64,000 bases of DNA from JAAYZM01 sp964510785. GTDB taxonomy: Bacteria; Actinomycetota; Actinomycetes; Actinomycetales; Cellulomonadaceae. The stretch spans positions 1-64,000 of the forward strand of contig CAZECM010000005.1 in NCBI GenBank assembly GCA_964510785.1, read 5' to 3'. The notes below the pieces were generated by a model that worked only from the letters and a program-made list of their open reading frames with translations, was not told the origin of the DNA and did not search any database. A program made the position numbers and the translations under genes. Each line of letters opens with the position of its first letter. Positions within the stretch are counted from its first letter, which is position 1. This document shows, one piece after another, positions 26,958 to 35,816 of this stretch.

Positions 26958-27009
26958 GGGGTCGTCTCCTGGGTCGAGGTGGTGCGGCGGTCGGGGAAGC
27001 CGGGAAGGG

Positions 27010-30000
27010 TCATGGCCAGTTGCTCGTGCCGTACGCGGTGCCGTCGATGAGCACGCGCACCTGGTGATTCAGGCCGTGGTTGCCGTAGAAGCACAGCAGG
27101 TTGAAGGCACCCGTCGTGGGCACCGAGTAGCGGTTGCTCGTCCCGCCGAAGGAGCGCCAGCTGCCCGACGGCGACTTGCCCTGGCACACGATGACCCGCG
27201 AGCCCGGGTTGTGCCAGTTCTCGACGTTGACGCGGAACAGGTCGCAGCCGCTCGAGCAGCCCGCGCCCGAGCCGGGCGGGCCCACCGTGATCCAGACGCG
27301 TTCGACGGGCGGCGGCGGCTCGGGCTGGGACGTCGCCGAGGCGGTCGCCTCCGCGGAGACCAGACCTTCCTCGTCGACCGCGCGCACCGTGATCGTCGCC
27401 GACGTGGAGTAGCCCACGGTGACGTTGCGCGAGCCCGTGACGGCGACGTTCTCCCACTGACCCGAGCCGACCTTGATCTCCATGCGGGCCAACGGGCGGC
27501 CGTTCGTGCCGCCCGAGCTCCACGAGAAGCTCACGACGCGGTCACCGCCGCTCGCCGAGACGGTCGGGCGCGGTGGCGTGCCGTAGGGCGTCACGGCGTT
27601 CGACGCCGAGCTCTGCCCGGCCGAGCCTCCCGCGTTCACGGGCTCGACGGTGAACCGGTACGCCGTGCCGTTCGTCAGCCCCGTCACGGTCACGGTGGTC
27701 TGGCTCGTCGAGTCGACCACGACGTTGCCGTTCGCCCGCACGCGGTACGTCACAGGGTTGCCGTTGGCCGCCGCGGCGGTCCACGTCACGCGCGCCCGCT
27801 GCGAGGTCGACCCCGAGACGAGCGAGGCGGTGGGGGTGCCCGCGGGGCCGGGGCGGCCGAAGGGCGTGACCGCCTCCGAGGCGGGCGAGCTCCCGGAGAA
27901 CCCGGCCTTGTTCCGCGCGCGCACCGCGAAGGTGTACGTGCCGGAGACCTCGAGACCCGTCACGGTCTGCTGCGTACCGCTCACCTGGACGGTGCGCACG
28001 AGCGCACCACCTTCGAGCACGTCGAGCTCGTACCCGGCGACCGTGTCACCGTTGTTGGCCGGCTCCGTCCAGCGCACGTCGATCTCGCCGCCGAGCGGGG
28101 TGTCGATGCGGCTCGCGCTCGGCTCGCCGGGAGCGTCCGGCACGCCCGCGGGGATCTCGCCGAGGGAGTACTCGGAGAAGTCGGACGGCTCGGGCGCGGA
28201 GTTGTGCGCCATGACGCGCACCTTGTACTCCGTGCCGTTGACGAGACCGTCCCACACGGTAGAGGTGCCCGCGACGTGCGCCTTCTGCACCTGGCCCGAA
28301 GGCGGGGCGGGCGAGATCTCGATCGTGACGTCCACGATCGGGGAACGGTCCGAGTAGGTCTGGTTGACCCAGGTGACCTCGAGCGAGCCGTCGCCGAACG
28401 TGAGGCTCGGCGCGGCGGGCGGGTCGGGCCGCTCGTCGGGGCGAGCGGGGGCCGAGGGGGGCGAGGGGTCGGAAGGCCCGACGTCGTTGTGCGCCACCAC
28501 CGTGAACGTGTACTCGACGTCGTTCGTGAGGCCCTCGAGCGTGCACGTCGTCGTCGGGCACGTGAACGTCGTGCCGTCCGAGGCCGCCACCTCGTAGCGC
28601 GTGATGACCGAGCCGTTGTTGACGGGCGGCGACCACGAGAGCACGACGGTGCGCGAGCGAACGCTCTCGACGAGCGGCGCCGCCATCTCGCCGGGCCGGC
28701 CGAGCACCGTGAGCTCGATGCGCCCGTCGACGTTGCGGTCGGGGTCCTGGGTCGCGTCCGCGACGGTGTAGCGGGCCGTGAGGGTGCCGACGAAGGTGGC
28801 GGACGGCGTGACGACGACGTCGTTCCCGCTCACCGTGACGGTGCCCTCCCCCGTGTCGAGCTGCGCGCTGAGCAGCACGAGGGGCTCGCCGTCGAAGGGG
28901 CTCCTGTCGTTCGTGAGCACGTCGATCGTGACCGGCTCGCCCTGGTGCACGTCCTCGCGACGATCGAGGTTGACCGTCGCGAGCGGCCTGCGCGAGGACA
29001 GCACCTCGATGTCCACGCGCGCGAGCACCGGTTCGGCCTCGCCGTCGGACACCGAGATCGTTGCACGTGCCTTCGTACCCTTCGGCACGTCGTTCGAGGC
29101 GGTGACCGTGAGGACCGTGCCCTCGAGGCGCGTCTCGAGCCCGCCGCCCGGGGAGTCCACGAGCGCGAACGTCAGGGGGTCTCCGTCGTCGTCGGACGCG
29201 TACGGCGCGAGGTCGAGCGACTCGGACGTGCCGACCTCGACGCCCATGCCCGCGCCGCGGGCCGTGGGCGGGGCGTTGACCTCGGGGCGCGGGAGCACCG
29301 TGATGGGCAGGGAGAGGACGGCCGTCTGGGTGCTCGGGTCGTCCTGCGGGCCGTCGCCCACCTCGAAGGAGATCGCCGCTGGCCCCACGTAGTCCTGCTC
29401 GGAGACGTAGCTCAGCGTCTGGTGGTCCACGGCCGCGCCCGTGCCGCGCACCGCCGTGACCTTGCCGGCCTCGGTGAGCCCCATCGTGCGCCCGTCGGCG
29501 ACCACGACGTAGTTCCTCAGGTCGATGCGTAGCTCGTCGCCCGAGAGGACGCTCAGCTCGGGGCCGCCCGCACGCAGCGCGGGGGGAAGGTCGGTGATGC
29601 CTGGGACCAGCACGAACGCGCTCGCCGTCAGGCCGTCCTGGTCCGTGATGCTGTAGGGGATGATCTGCGCGGCCTCGGTGAGCGTGACCTTGACGGAGCC
29701 GTCGGGCGAGACGCTCGCGAGCGGGAGGCCGTCGGGGCCGGTGCCGAGCGTCTCGGGCAGGCTCACCTCGAGCTCGTCGACGAAGCCGTCCGGGTCGTCG
29801 TCGTTGTCGAGCACGGGCACGTCCACCGTGTCCTTGCCGACCACGTCGGCCACGCCGAACTCGTCGTCGAGCGCCACGGGGCGACGCAGGGGGGCCGTGC
29901 CGGACACGTCGATCGTGAGCGCCCCGACGGCCCGGGCACCGAACGAGTCGGCGATCGCGTAGTAGAGCGTGTAGGCGCCGGGCTCGGCCGGGGCGCGCAC

Positions 30001-33000
30001 GAGCACGCGGTCGTGGGCGATGCTCGCCTCGAGGCCGTCGGGCACCTCGAGCCCGTCCGCGACGAGCCGCACCTGGTCGCCCTCGGGGTCCACGTCGTTG
30101 AGGAGTACCGGCACCGCGACGAGCCGCTCCGGCCGCACGTACACGACGTCGTCGACGGCGAGCGGGGCGAGGTTCGTCTCGGACGCCGGGGCGATGCCGA
30201 CCGTGATGGTCGCGGTGGCCCTCGCGCCGAGCGCGTCCGCGACGCGGTACCGGAACGTGTCCGTCCCCGTGCTCGTCGCGTTCGCCTCGTAGTCGATCCA
30301 GCCCGGGCCGAACCCGGTGACGCGGCCCTTGCTCGGTGCGGTGTCGAGGCCCAGGAGGCTCACGCGGTCGCCGTCAGGGTCGAGGCCCGCCGTGGGGACC
30401 GGGATACGGATCGTCGAGCCCGCGAGCGCGCGGGCCTCGAGGTCGCGCGGGCGCGGAGGCAGGTTGTGCTCGGGGTCCGCGGCCCGGACGTGAATCGTCA
30501 CCTGTGCCGAGTCCTTCTGGCCCTGCGGGTCCACGACCTCGTACACGGCGCGCACCGTGCGGGCGTCCGGTCCCGCGTGGAAGCGGATCGAGTCGTTCGT
30601 CGTGAAGATCAGCCCGTCCTCTGCGTCGGGCACCTCGACGAGCTCGGGCACGAGCTCGATGACGGCGTTGTCCGGGTGCTCGTCGTTGGCGAGCACGGGG
30701 ATCGTGACGATGTCCCCGGCGCGCACGACGGCGTCGTCGGGGTTGGCCTGGGGCGGGCGCAGCACCTCGGGCGCCGGCACGGGCATGACGAGCACCTCGC
30801 CGACGGCGGACGCGAGGCCGTTCGACACCGAGTACCGCAGCGACGTCGGACCCTCGAGCGCGCGCACGGCCGTGATGCGCACGAGGTGGTGGTCGACGAC
30901 CTCGACGCTCAGACCGGCCATCGGGTCGACCTCGACGGACTGCAGCACGAGCACGCCGCCCGCCGGGTCGTAGTCGTTCGCGAGGACCTCGACGAGCACC
31001 GAGCCGTCGGCGGGCAGGAGCGCGGTGTCCTTGACGGCCACGGGCGGGGTCGTCTCGTCCGACGGTGCGACGACGTCGACACGGATGAGGCCGAGCGTCG
31101 AGGACGGCCCGTCCGTGACGAGGTAGGTCAGGTAGTAGACGCGCTCGACGTCGGACGTGAGCGTGACCGTGCCCACGTCGAAGTCCATCGTGAGCTGGGC
31201 CGGCGGCGCCTCGTCGACGCGCGCGAGTCGCAGCTCGTCACCGTTCGGGTCGGTGTCGTTGAGGAGCGGCTCGATGACGACCGGCTGTCCCACCGTCGTC
31301 GTCGCGTGGTCCACGCGGGCGACGGGCGGCTGCTGGTCGTCGAGCACCTCGACCCACACCGTGCCCTCGGTCTCGGCGATCCCGTCGCTCACGGTGATCG
31401 CGACCGCCTTGCGGCCCAGCTCGGTGCCCGCGTCGCGGAACGTGAGGGTGCCGTCGGGCATGAAGCGCACCTCGTCGCCCGCGGCCGCGGTGCGCGCCAA
31501 GACGAGAACGAGGTCGTCACCGTCCGGGTCCGCCCAGTCCTCGAGCACGCGCGCGGTGACCTCGGCGCCGCGCGCGACGACGAGGTCGCGCTCGCGCTCG
31601 CGCGTCGGTGGGCCGTTGCGGTCCCAGCCGTGCACCTCGAGCCTGACGTTGGCCGAGTCGGTGCCGTTCTCGCGGCCGTCGTCGACGGTGTAGCTGAAGG
31701 AGGCTGAGCCCGTCGCGTCCTCGGGAACCACGACCTGGAGCGCGGCCCCGCCGTAGACGGCCTGCACGGGTCCGATCGACGTCGTCGCCGTGTCGGGGCT
31801 CGCGACGAGCGCGTCGCCGTCGGGGTCGGCGTCGTTGTCGAGCACGCGCAGGATCGTCGAGCGGCCCGGGCGCACCCCGAACGCGTCGGCCTCCGCGACG
31901 GGCGGGCGGTTCGCCTTGTCCCGGTCGAGCATCGGGTCGCGCGTCGTGTCGGGGATCGCGTCGGCGTCCTCCTGCTGCTCACCCTCCGAGGGCAGCACGT
32001 CCGACCAGTCGTCGAACAGCTCGTAGTTCTCGCTCGCGAGCCACACCGAGCCGAGGCTGAGCTCGTTGAGGATGACGTAGTCGTGGTTGACGCGGTAGAC
32101 GAGCTCGCCCGCCGTCGCTCCCTCGAGGCTCTGCACGAGGTCCGCCGCGTCACCCGTGCAGTCGCGCGCGACGCGCTGCGAGCCGGTCCACGCGCCGTAC
32201 GCGCAGCCCGCGAGGTACACGGGCGCGGCGGGGGAACCGCTGCCCTGCGAGTCGAGCCGCGCGGCCGCGCCCCCGCCGAGGGGCTGGGTCACGAGCTGCG
32301 CGGCGTCGGCGTAGACGACGGCGCCGGTCACGGGCCCGGGCTGCTGCAGCACGAGCAGCTCCGCTCCGGGGGCGTCGGCGCGCTTGCCACCCGGCAGGTA
32401 CAGCTCGGCGGCGGTCCGGTTGAGCACGACGGCGTCGGGCCCGACCGCCGTGATCGCGAGCACGTCGTTCGGGTCCGCCCCCGTGAGCTCCGTGACGAGG
32501 GGCTCGGTGCCCGCGCCGGGGGCGATCGTGCGGAGCTCGCCCCCGGCGGCGACGTGCACCGTGCCGTCGAGCGCCACCGCGAGCGCGCCGTCGTCGAGCC
32601 CCGTGAGCGTCGGCTCCGTGGCGTCGGCGGAGAAGCTCGCGACGGTGTCCGCGGGCATGACCCACAGCATCCCGGCGGCGGGGTCGAGGATCGCGACGAT
32701 GCCGCCACCGAGACCCACCTGGGCGTCGGCACCCACGCCCGCCGTGCCGCGCAGCACGAGGTTGGCGGGGTCCACGGGGCTGATCGCCTCGCCGCCGAGG
32801 TCGCGCGCGAGGACGCGCTGGTCCTGCTGCAGCACGTCGAAGTCCGAGGAGCCGAGCGTCACCGCGCCGTCGACGACCTTCGCCGCGACGTTGAAGCGGC
32901 CCACGAGGTTGTCCTGCTGGCGCGTGACCCAGATGCCGGAGTCGTTGAGCTGGACGTCCGTGGTCGGCACGCCGTCGTTCGTCAGGGCGACCGCCACGAG

Positions 33001-33078
33001 GGTCGTGGCGAACAGGGCGAGCGTCGAGACCGAGGCCGCCGTCCGCCCACGCCGACGCAGACCCGTCAGTACTCCCAC
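27010..33078 (-). CDS. Giant envelope protein with Ig-like and Fn3 repeats, first gene of the T7SS-linked operon
   Basis: Protein of 2022 residues. One N-terminal hydrophobic segment (~12-34, VSTLALFATTLVAVALT) acts as anchor or signal. A ~350-residue domain of propeller-like repeats follows. Then come about ten cadherin/VCBS-like Ig domains (~400-1500), most opening with PPVA and containing NDxDPDGD calcium-type motifs, five to six Fn3 domains (~1510-1920), and a C-terminal ~100-residue domain with four cysteines (CSSGCD, VIVCQGK, LLCFYG). It probably spans the wall and displays the C-terminal domain. The GTG start at 33078 has GGGAG upstream. It is followed by moxR after 52 bp and shares the operator motif with the ESX-like gene. 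Confidence 0.85.
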   Translation of the reverse strand: MGVLTGLRRRGRTAASVSTLALFATTLVAVALTNDGVPTTDVQLNDSGIWVTRQQDNLVGRFNVAAKVVDGAVTLGSSDFDVLQQDQRVLARDLGGEAISPVDPANLVLRGTAGVGADAQVGLGGGIVAILDPAAGMLWVMPADTVASFSADATEPTLTGLDDGALAVALDGTVHVAAGGELRTIAPGAGTEPLVTELTGADPNDVLAITAVGPDAVVLNRTAAELYLPGGKRADAPGAELLVLQQPGPVTGAVVYADAAQLVTQPLGGGAAARLDSQGSGSPAAPVYLAGCAYGAWTGSQRVARDCTGDAADLVQSLEGATAGELVYRVNHDYVILNELSLGSVWLASENYELFDDWSDVLPSEGEQQEDADAIPDTTRDPMLDRDKANRPPVAEADAFGVRPGRSTILRVLDNDADPDGDALVASPDTATTSIGPVQAVYGGAALQVVVPEDATGSASFSYTVDDGRENGTDSANVRLEVHGWDRNGPPTRERERDLVVARGAEVTARVLEDWADPDGDDLVLVLARTAAAGDEVRFMPDGTLTFRDAGTELGRKAVAITVSDGIAETEGTVWVEVLDDQQPPVARVDHATTTVGQPVVIEPLLNDTDPNGDELRLARVDEAPPAQLTMDFDVGTVTLTSDVERVYYLTYLVTDGPSSTLGLIRVDVVAPSDETTPPVAVKDTALLPADGSVLVEVLANDYDPAGGVLVLQSVEVDPMAGLSVEVVDHHLVRITAVRALEGPTSLRYSVSNGLASAVGEVLVMPVPAPEVLRPPQANPDDAVVRAGDIVTIPVLANDEHPDNAVIELVPELVEVPDAEDGLIFTTNDSIRFHAGPDARTVRAVYEVVDPQGQKDSAQVTIHVRAADPEHNLPPRPRDLEARALAGSTIRIPVPTAGLDPDGDRVSLLGLDTAPSKGRVTGFGPGWIDYEANATSTGTDTFRYRVADALGARATATITVGIAPASETNLAPLAVDDVVYVRPERLVAVPVLLNDVDPEGDQVRLVADGLEVPDGLEASIAHDRVLVRAPAEPGAYTLYYAIADSFGARAVGALTIDVSGTAPLRRPVALDDEFGVADVVGKDTVDVPVLDNDDDPDGFVDELEVSLPETLGTGPDGLPLASVSPDGSVKVTLTEAAQIIPYSITDQDGLTASAFVLVPGITDLPPALRAGGPELSVLSGDELRIDLRNYVVVADGRTMGLTEAGKVTAVRGTGAAVDHQTLSYVSEQDYVGPAAISFEVGDGPQDDPSTQTAVLSLPITVLPRPEVNAPPTARGAGMGVEVGTSESLDLAPYASDDDGDPLTFALVDSPGGGLETRLEGTVLTVTASNDVPKGTKARATISVSDGEAEPVLARVDIEVLSSRRPLATVNLDRREDVHQGEPVTIDVLTNDRSPFDGEPLVLLSAQLDTGEGTVTVSGNDVVVTPSATFVGTLTARYTVADATQDPDRNVDGRIELTVLGRPGEMAAPLVESVRSRTVVLSWSPPVNNGSVITRYEVAASDGTTFTCPTTTCTLEGLTNDVEYTFTVVAHNDVGPSDPSPPSAPARPDERPDPPAAPSLTFGDGSLEVTWVNQTYSDRSPIVDVTIEISPAPPSGQVQKAHVAGTSTVWDGLVNGTEYKVRVMAHNSAPEPSDFSEYSLGEIPAGVPDAPGEPSASRIDTPLGGEIDVRWTEPANNGDTVAGYELDVLEGGALVRTVQVSGTQQTVTGLEVSGTYTFAVRARNKAGFSGSSPASEAVTPFGRPGPAGTPTASLVSGSTSQRARVTWTAAAANGNPVTYRVRANGNVVVDSTSQTTVTVTGLTNGTAYRFTVEPVNAGGSAGQSSASNAVTPYGTPPRPTVSASGGDRVVSFSWSSGGTNGRPLARMEIKVGSGQWENVAVTGSRNVTVGYSTSATITVRAVDEEGLVSAEATASATSQPEPPPPVERVWITVGPPGSGAGCSSGCDLFRVNVENWHNPGSRVIVCQGKSPSGSWRSFGGTSNRYSVPTTGAFNLLCFYGNHGLNHQVRVLIDGTAYGTSNWP

Positions 33079-33183
33079 CTAGCGGCTCCCGACCTCGACC
33101 TACGCGTGCTCCCGTCCGACCGGGACCCGGTGAGCGACCCACAGGGTACGCATCTCGGATGAACACACCATTGCACCGCATGT

Positions 33184-33211
33184 ACCTTAACCGGACAACG
33201 GCGCCCCCACG
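33184..33211 (-). promoter_or_regulatory. Candidate promoter of the giant Ig/Fn3 gene and secretion operon
   Basis: TAAGGT on the minus strand (33189 to 33184) is a possible -10 with no TTGACA at the -35 position. The gap to the palindrome at 33212 is within 1 nt of the gap seen at the ESX-like promoter. It would give a ~100-nt leader. Confidence 0.4.
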
Positions 33212-33229
33212 ATGGGGACTACTCCCCAC
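33212..33229. promoter_or_regulatory. Palindromic operator candidate, copy 2
   Basis: ATGGGGA-CTAC-TCCCCAC: the 6-bp arms TGGGGA/TCCCCA pair perfectly around a 4-nt spacer, and 16 of 18 positions equal copy 1 at 11898-11915. It lies in the 244-bp gap between the giant Ig gene and the divergent LuxR-type gene, about 94 bp from the latter's start, so it could serve both. Confidence 0.65.
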
Positions 33230-33322
33230 CGGACACCCGCCGCGGGCCGCGCTCGCCTGGCGGTACCTTCGACCTGTACGAACCGGCGGGTCAGATCCCC
33301 GAGGTCACGAAGGAGGACGCGC

Positions 33323-35782
33323 GTGACGAGAGGCGCGCGGCACGACGGCGAGCGCTGGCTCGAGGTCGACGTCGCGGCGGAGCTCGCGCGGTCGGACACG
33401 CTCGCGCCCCTCACCGTGCTCGCCACCCTCCCAGGCTGGGGGCGCACCACGTGGATGCGGCAGGTGCGCACGCACCTCGAGGCGTCCGGGACCGGCGCCT
33501 CGGTGTGGCTCGGTTCGCGCGCCGCGGTGGTCCGCTTCCTCGCCGAGCGCAGCCACGGCCCCGTCACGGTGTTCGTCGACGACGTCCTCGAGGCGTGGGA
33601 CGACCCGCTGTGGCTCGACGTCGCCCGCGCGCTGCGGGACGAGCCCGGCACCCGCTTCGTGATCTCGTCGCTCGACCTGCCGCCCGAGGGCCTCGCGGCC
33701 GAGGTGCGCGTGCTCGACGAGCGCGACCTGAGCCTGACGACCGAGCAGGTGCGCGAGCTCGCCCGGCGCAACGCACCCGACTCTCCGCCGGAGCTGTTCA
33801 CGACACTGCCCGCCCGGACGCTGACGTGCGCGACCCTCGTGCGCCGCCACGTCGAGCGCCTCGGCCGCTCGGGGCAGCACGAGGCGTGGCCGAGCCCCGA
33901 CGGCCCGCTCGAGCTCGCCCTCCTTGCTCAGCTCGAGGCGACCGGGTCCCCCGCTCGAGACCACAGCGTCATGCTGCGGCTCCTCACGAGTGCCCGGGCG
34001 CTGCGCCGCGCGACCCCCGAGATGCTCGCGGCGTCAGGGATCGGTCCGGCCCGTGAGGTCGCCGCGAACTTCGCCCGCCTCGCGGCGTACCCCTTCGGGG
34101 TGGTCGAGCCCGACGACGAGACCGGCCAGGATGCCTTCGAGTGGTCGGACCGGGCCTGGGCCACGCCGTCGGCGACGACGAGCGACGCCCCACGGCGTGC
34201 CCTGCTGACAGCCTCGCTGCGCACGACCCAGGACGCCGGGCACGTCACGCTGCCGCTGTACTACCTCCTCGAGCTCGGCGACCTCGACGCTGCCGAGGCG
34301 CTCGTGCACGCGAACCTCAGGCTGTTCCTCCTGGCGACCCACCGCGTCACGTACCAAGCGCTGCTCGACGCGCCGTGGCCGCGGCTCGCCGCGCACCCGA
34401 ACCTCTTGCTCCTGCTCGCCGAGCTGCACGTGCGCCGGACCGGCGCCGCCGGGCCTTCGGCGAAGTACCTCGAGCGTGCCCGCGAGCTGCTCGAGGACCG
34501 GACCGCGACGAGCGTGTTCGAGGAGTACCGGCTCGCGTGCCGGTCGCTGTTCGCCGCCGTCGGCCTCGGCGACCGGGCGCGCACGCGGGAGGGCCTCGAC
34601 CGCGTCACCGCGATGCTCGCCGACGAGACCGCGACCGGGCTGCCTTCCGTCGCGACGCACGACGACGACGTCCGGGCGCACCTGGGCGCCGAGCTGTACC
34701 TCCCGTTCTGGGCCGCGACGCAGACCGACGACCACGCGCTCGCCCTGCGCCTCGCCACCCTGATGCGCACGTACGCCAACCCGAGCAGCCCGACGGCGAT
34801 CGCCGAGCACATGACCGCCCTGACGGAGGAGGTGTTCTGCGGCGCCACGGGCGACCCGAGCGACGCGCAGCCGGGCGGCGGAGGGCACACCGACCCAGTA
34901 CTCCTGATCGAGACCGGCGCGGACTCCGAGGCGCTCGGCTTCGCCCGGATGCTGTCCGCCCGCAAGAGCACGTCACCATCGCGCTCGGCCCTGGAGGCGC
35001 TCGTCCTGCTCGTCCAAGCGCTCACGGGACCCCAGGACCTGCACCGGGGCGACATCCGCGAAGCGCTCGACCGCAGCAGCGCCTTCTGGCAGGACGGGAT
35101 GCCGAGCACGTTCCTCTCGGCCGCAGCCTCGCTGGCCTACCTCGCGCTCGGCGACGCCGTGGCGGCGCGGCAGTGCCTCCGCCACGCGCACGACGACGAC
35201 TGGTTCACCCTGACGGCCCAAGCGGTGTGGCACCTGACCCTCCACGACCCCGAGTCCGCCGCGACCGTGCTGCAGTCCGCGCGCAACGCGTGCGAGGCCC
35301 CCCGGGCGCGCGCGGTGACAGAGGTCCTCACCGCGGTGACCCAGGCGCAGCTCGGGCACCTGGACACCGCGGTGGCCCGGCTCGAGTCGGTGGCGCACGA
35401 GCTCGGAGGCGGCCTCGTGCGCTTCGCCCTGCGCCTCGTCACGGACGACGACTTCACGCAGCTCACCTCTGCCGCCGCACCGGCGAGCACCCCGCTCGCG
35501 ACGATCCTCACGGCCGCGCTCGACGACACCCGGACGCTGCGCCGCCTCGAGTCGCTCCGGCTGAGCTGGGCGGAACGTGAGACGGTCGCGCTGCTGCGCG
35601 CGGGGTACACCAACCCCCAGATCGCCAAGCACCGGTTCGTCACCCTCAACACGGTGCGCACCCAGCTGCGCATGCTCTTCCGCAAGCTCGGCGCCACGAA
35701 CCGCACGCACGCCGTCGCCCGCGCCGAACAGCTCGGGCTCACCGACGACCTGCCCGTCGTCCCGCCGGCGCCGGAGCGGTAG
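33323..35782 (+). CDS. Large LuxR-family transcriptional regulator
   Basis: Protein of 819 residues with the build of a large ATP-binding LuxR regulator (MalT/LAL type). The N-terminal NTPase-like region has a weak P-loop LPGWGRTT (residues ~35-42; no lysine) and a Walker B-like VTVFVDDVLE. The middle is a long helical, TPR-like region. The C-terminal LuxR helix-turn-helix (~755-815) reads SWAERETVALLRAGYTNPQIAKHR, then LNTVRTQLRMLFRKLGATNR. AGGAGG lies 6 nt before the GTG at 33323. It is divergent from the T7SS-linked operon and has a palindrome in its upstream region, so it is the likely regulator of the locus. Confidence 0.85.
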   Translation: MTRGARHDGERWLEVDVAAELARSDTLAPLTVLATLPGWGRTTWMRQVRTHLEASGTGASVWLGSRAAVVRFLAERSHGPVTVFVDDVLEAWDDPLWLDVARALRDEPGTRFVISSLDLPPEGLAAEVRVLDERDLSLTTEQVRELARRNAPDSPPELFTTLPARTLTCATLVRRHVERLGRSGQHEAWPSPDGPLELALLAQLEATGSPARDHSVMLRLLTSARALRRATPEMLAASGIGPAREVAANFARLAAYPFGVVEPDDETGQDAFEWSDRAWATPSATTSDAPRRALLTASLRTTQDAGHVTLPLYYLLELGDLDAAEALVHANLRLFLLATHRVTYQALLDAPWPRLAAHPNLLLLLAELHVRRTGAAGPSAKYLERARELLEDRTATSVFEEYRLACRSLFAAVGLGDRARTREGLDRVTAMLADETATGLPSVATHDDDVRAHLGAELYLPFWAATQTDDHALALRLATLMRTYANPSSPTAIAEHMTALTEEVFCGATGDPSDAQPGGGGHTDPVLLIETGADSEALGFARMLSARKSTSPSRSALEALVLLVQALTGPQDLHRGDIREALDRSSAFWQDGMPSTFLSAAASLAYLALGDAVAARQCLRHAHDDDWFTLTAQAVWHLTLHDPESAATVLQSARNACEAPRARAVTEVLTAVTQAQLGHLDTAVARLESVAHELGGGLVRFALRLVTDDDFTQLTSAAAPASTPLATILTAALDDTRTLRRLESLRLSWAERETVALLRAGYTNPQIAKHRFVTLNTVRTQLRMLFRKLGATNRTHAVARAEQLGLTDDLPVVPPAPER

Positions 35783-35794
35783 CCGCCCGGGCCA

Positions 35795-35807
35795 CCGGCG
35801 GCGCCGG
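35795..35807. terminator. Candidate bidirectional terminator
   Basis: CCGGC-GGC-GCCGG forms a perfect 5-bp stem in the 34-bp space between the convergent LuxR-type and AbgT-type genes. There is no T tract, so the call is weak. Confidence 0.3.
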
Positions 35808-35816
35808 CACGCTTCC

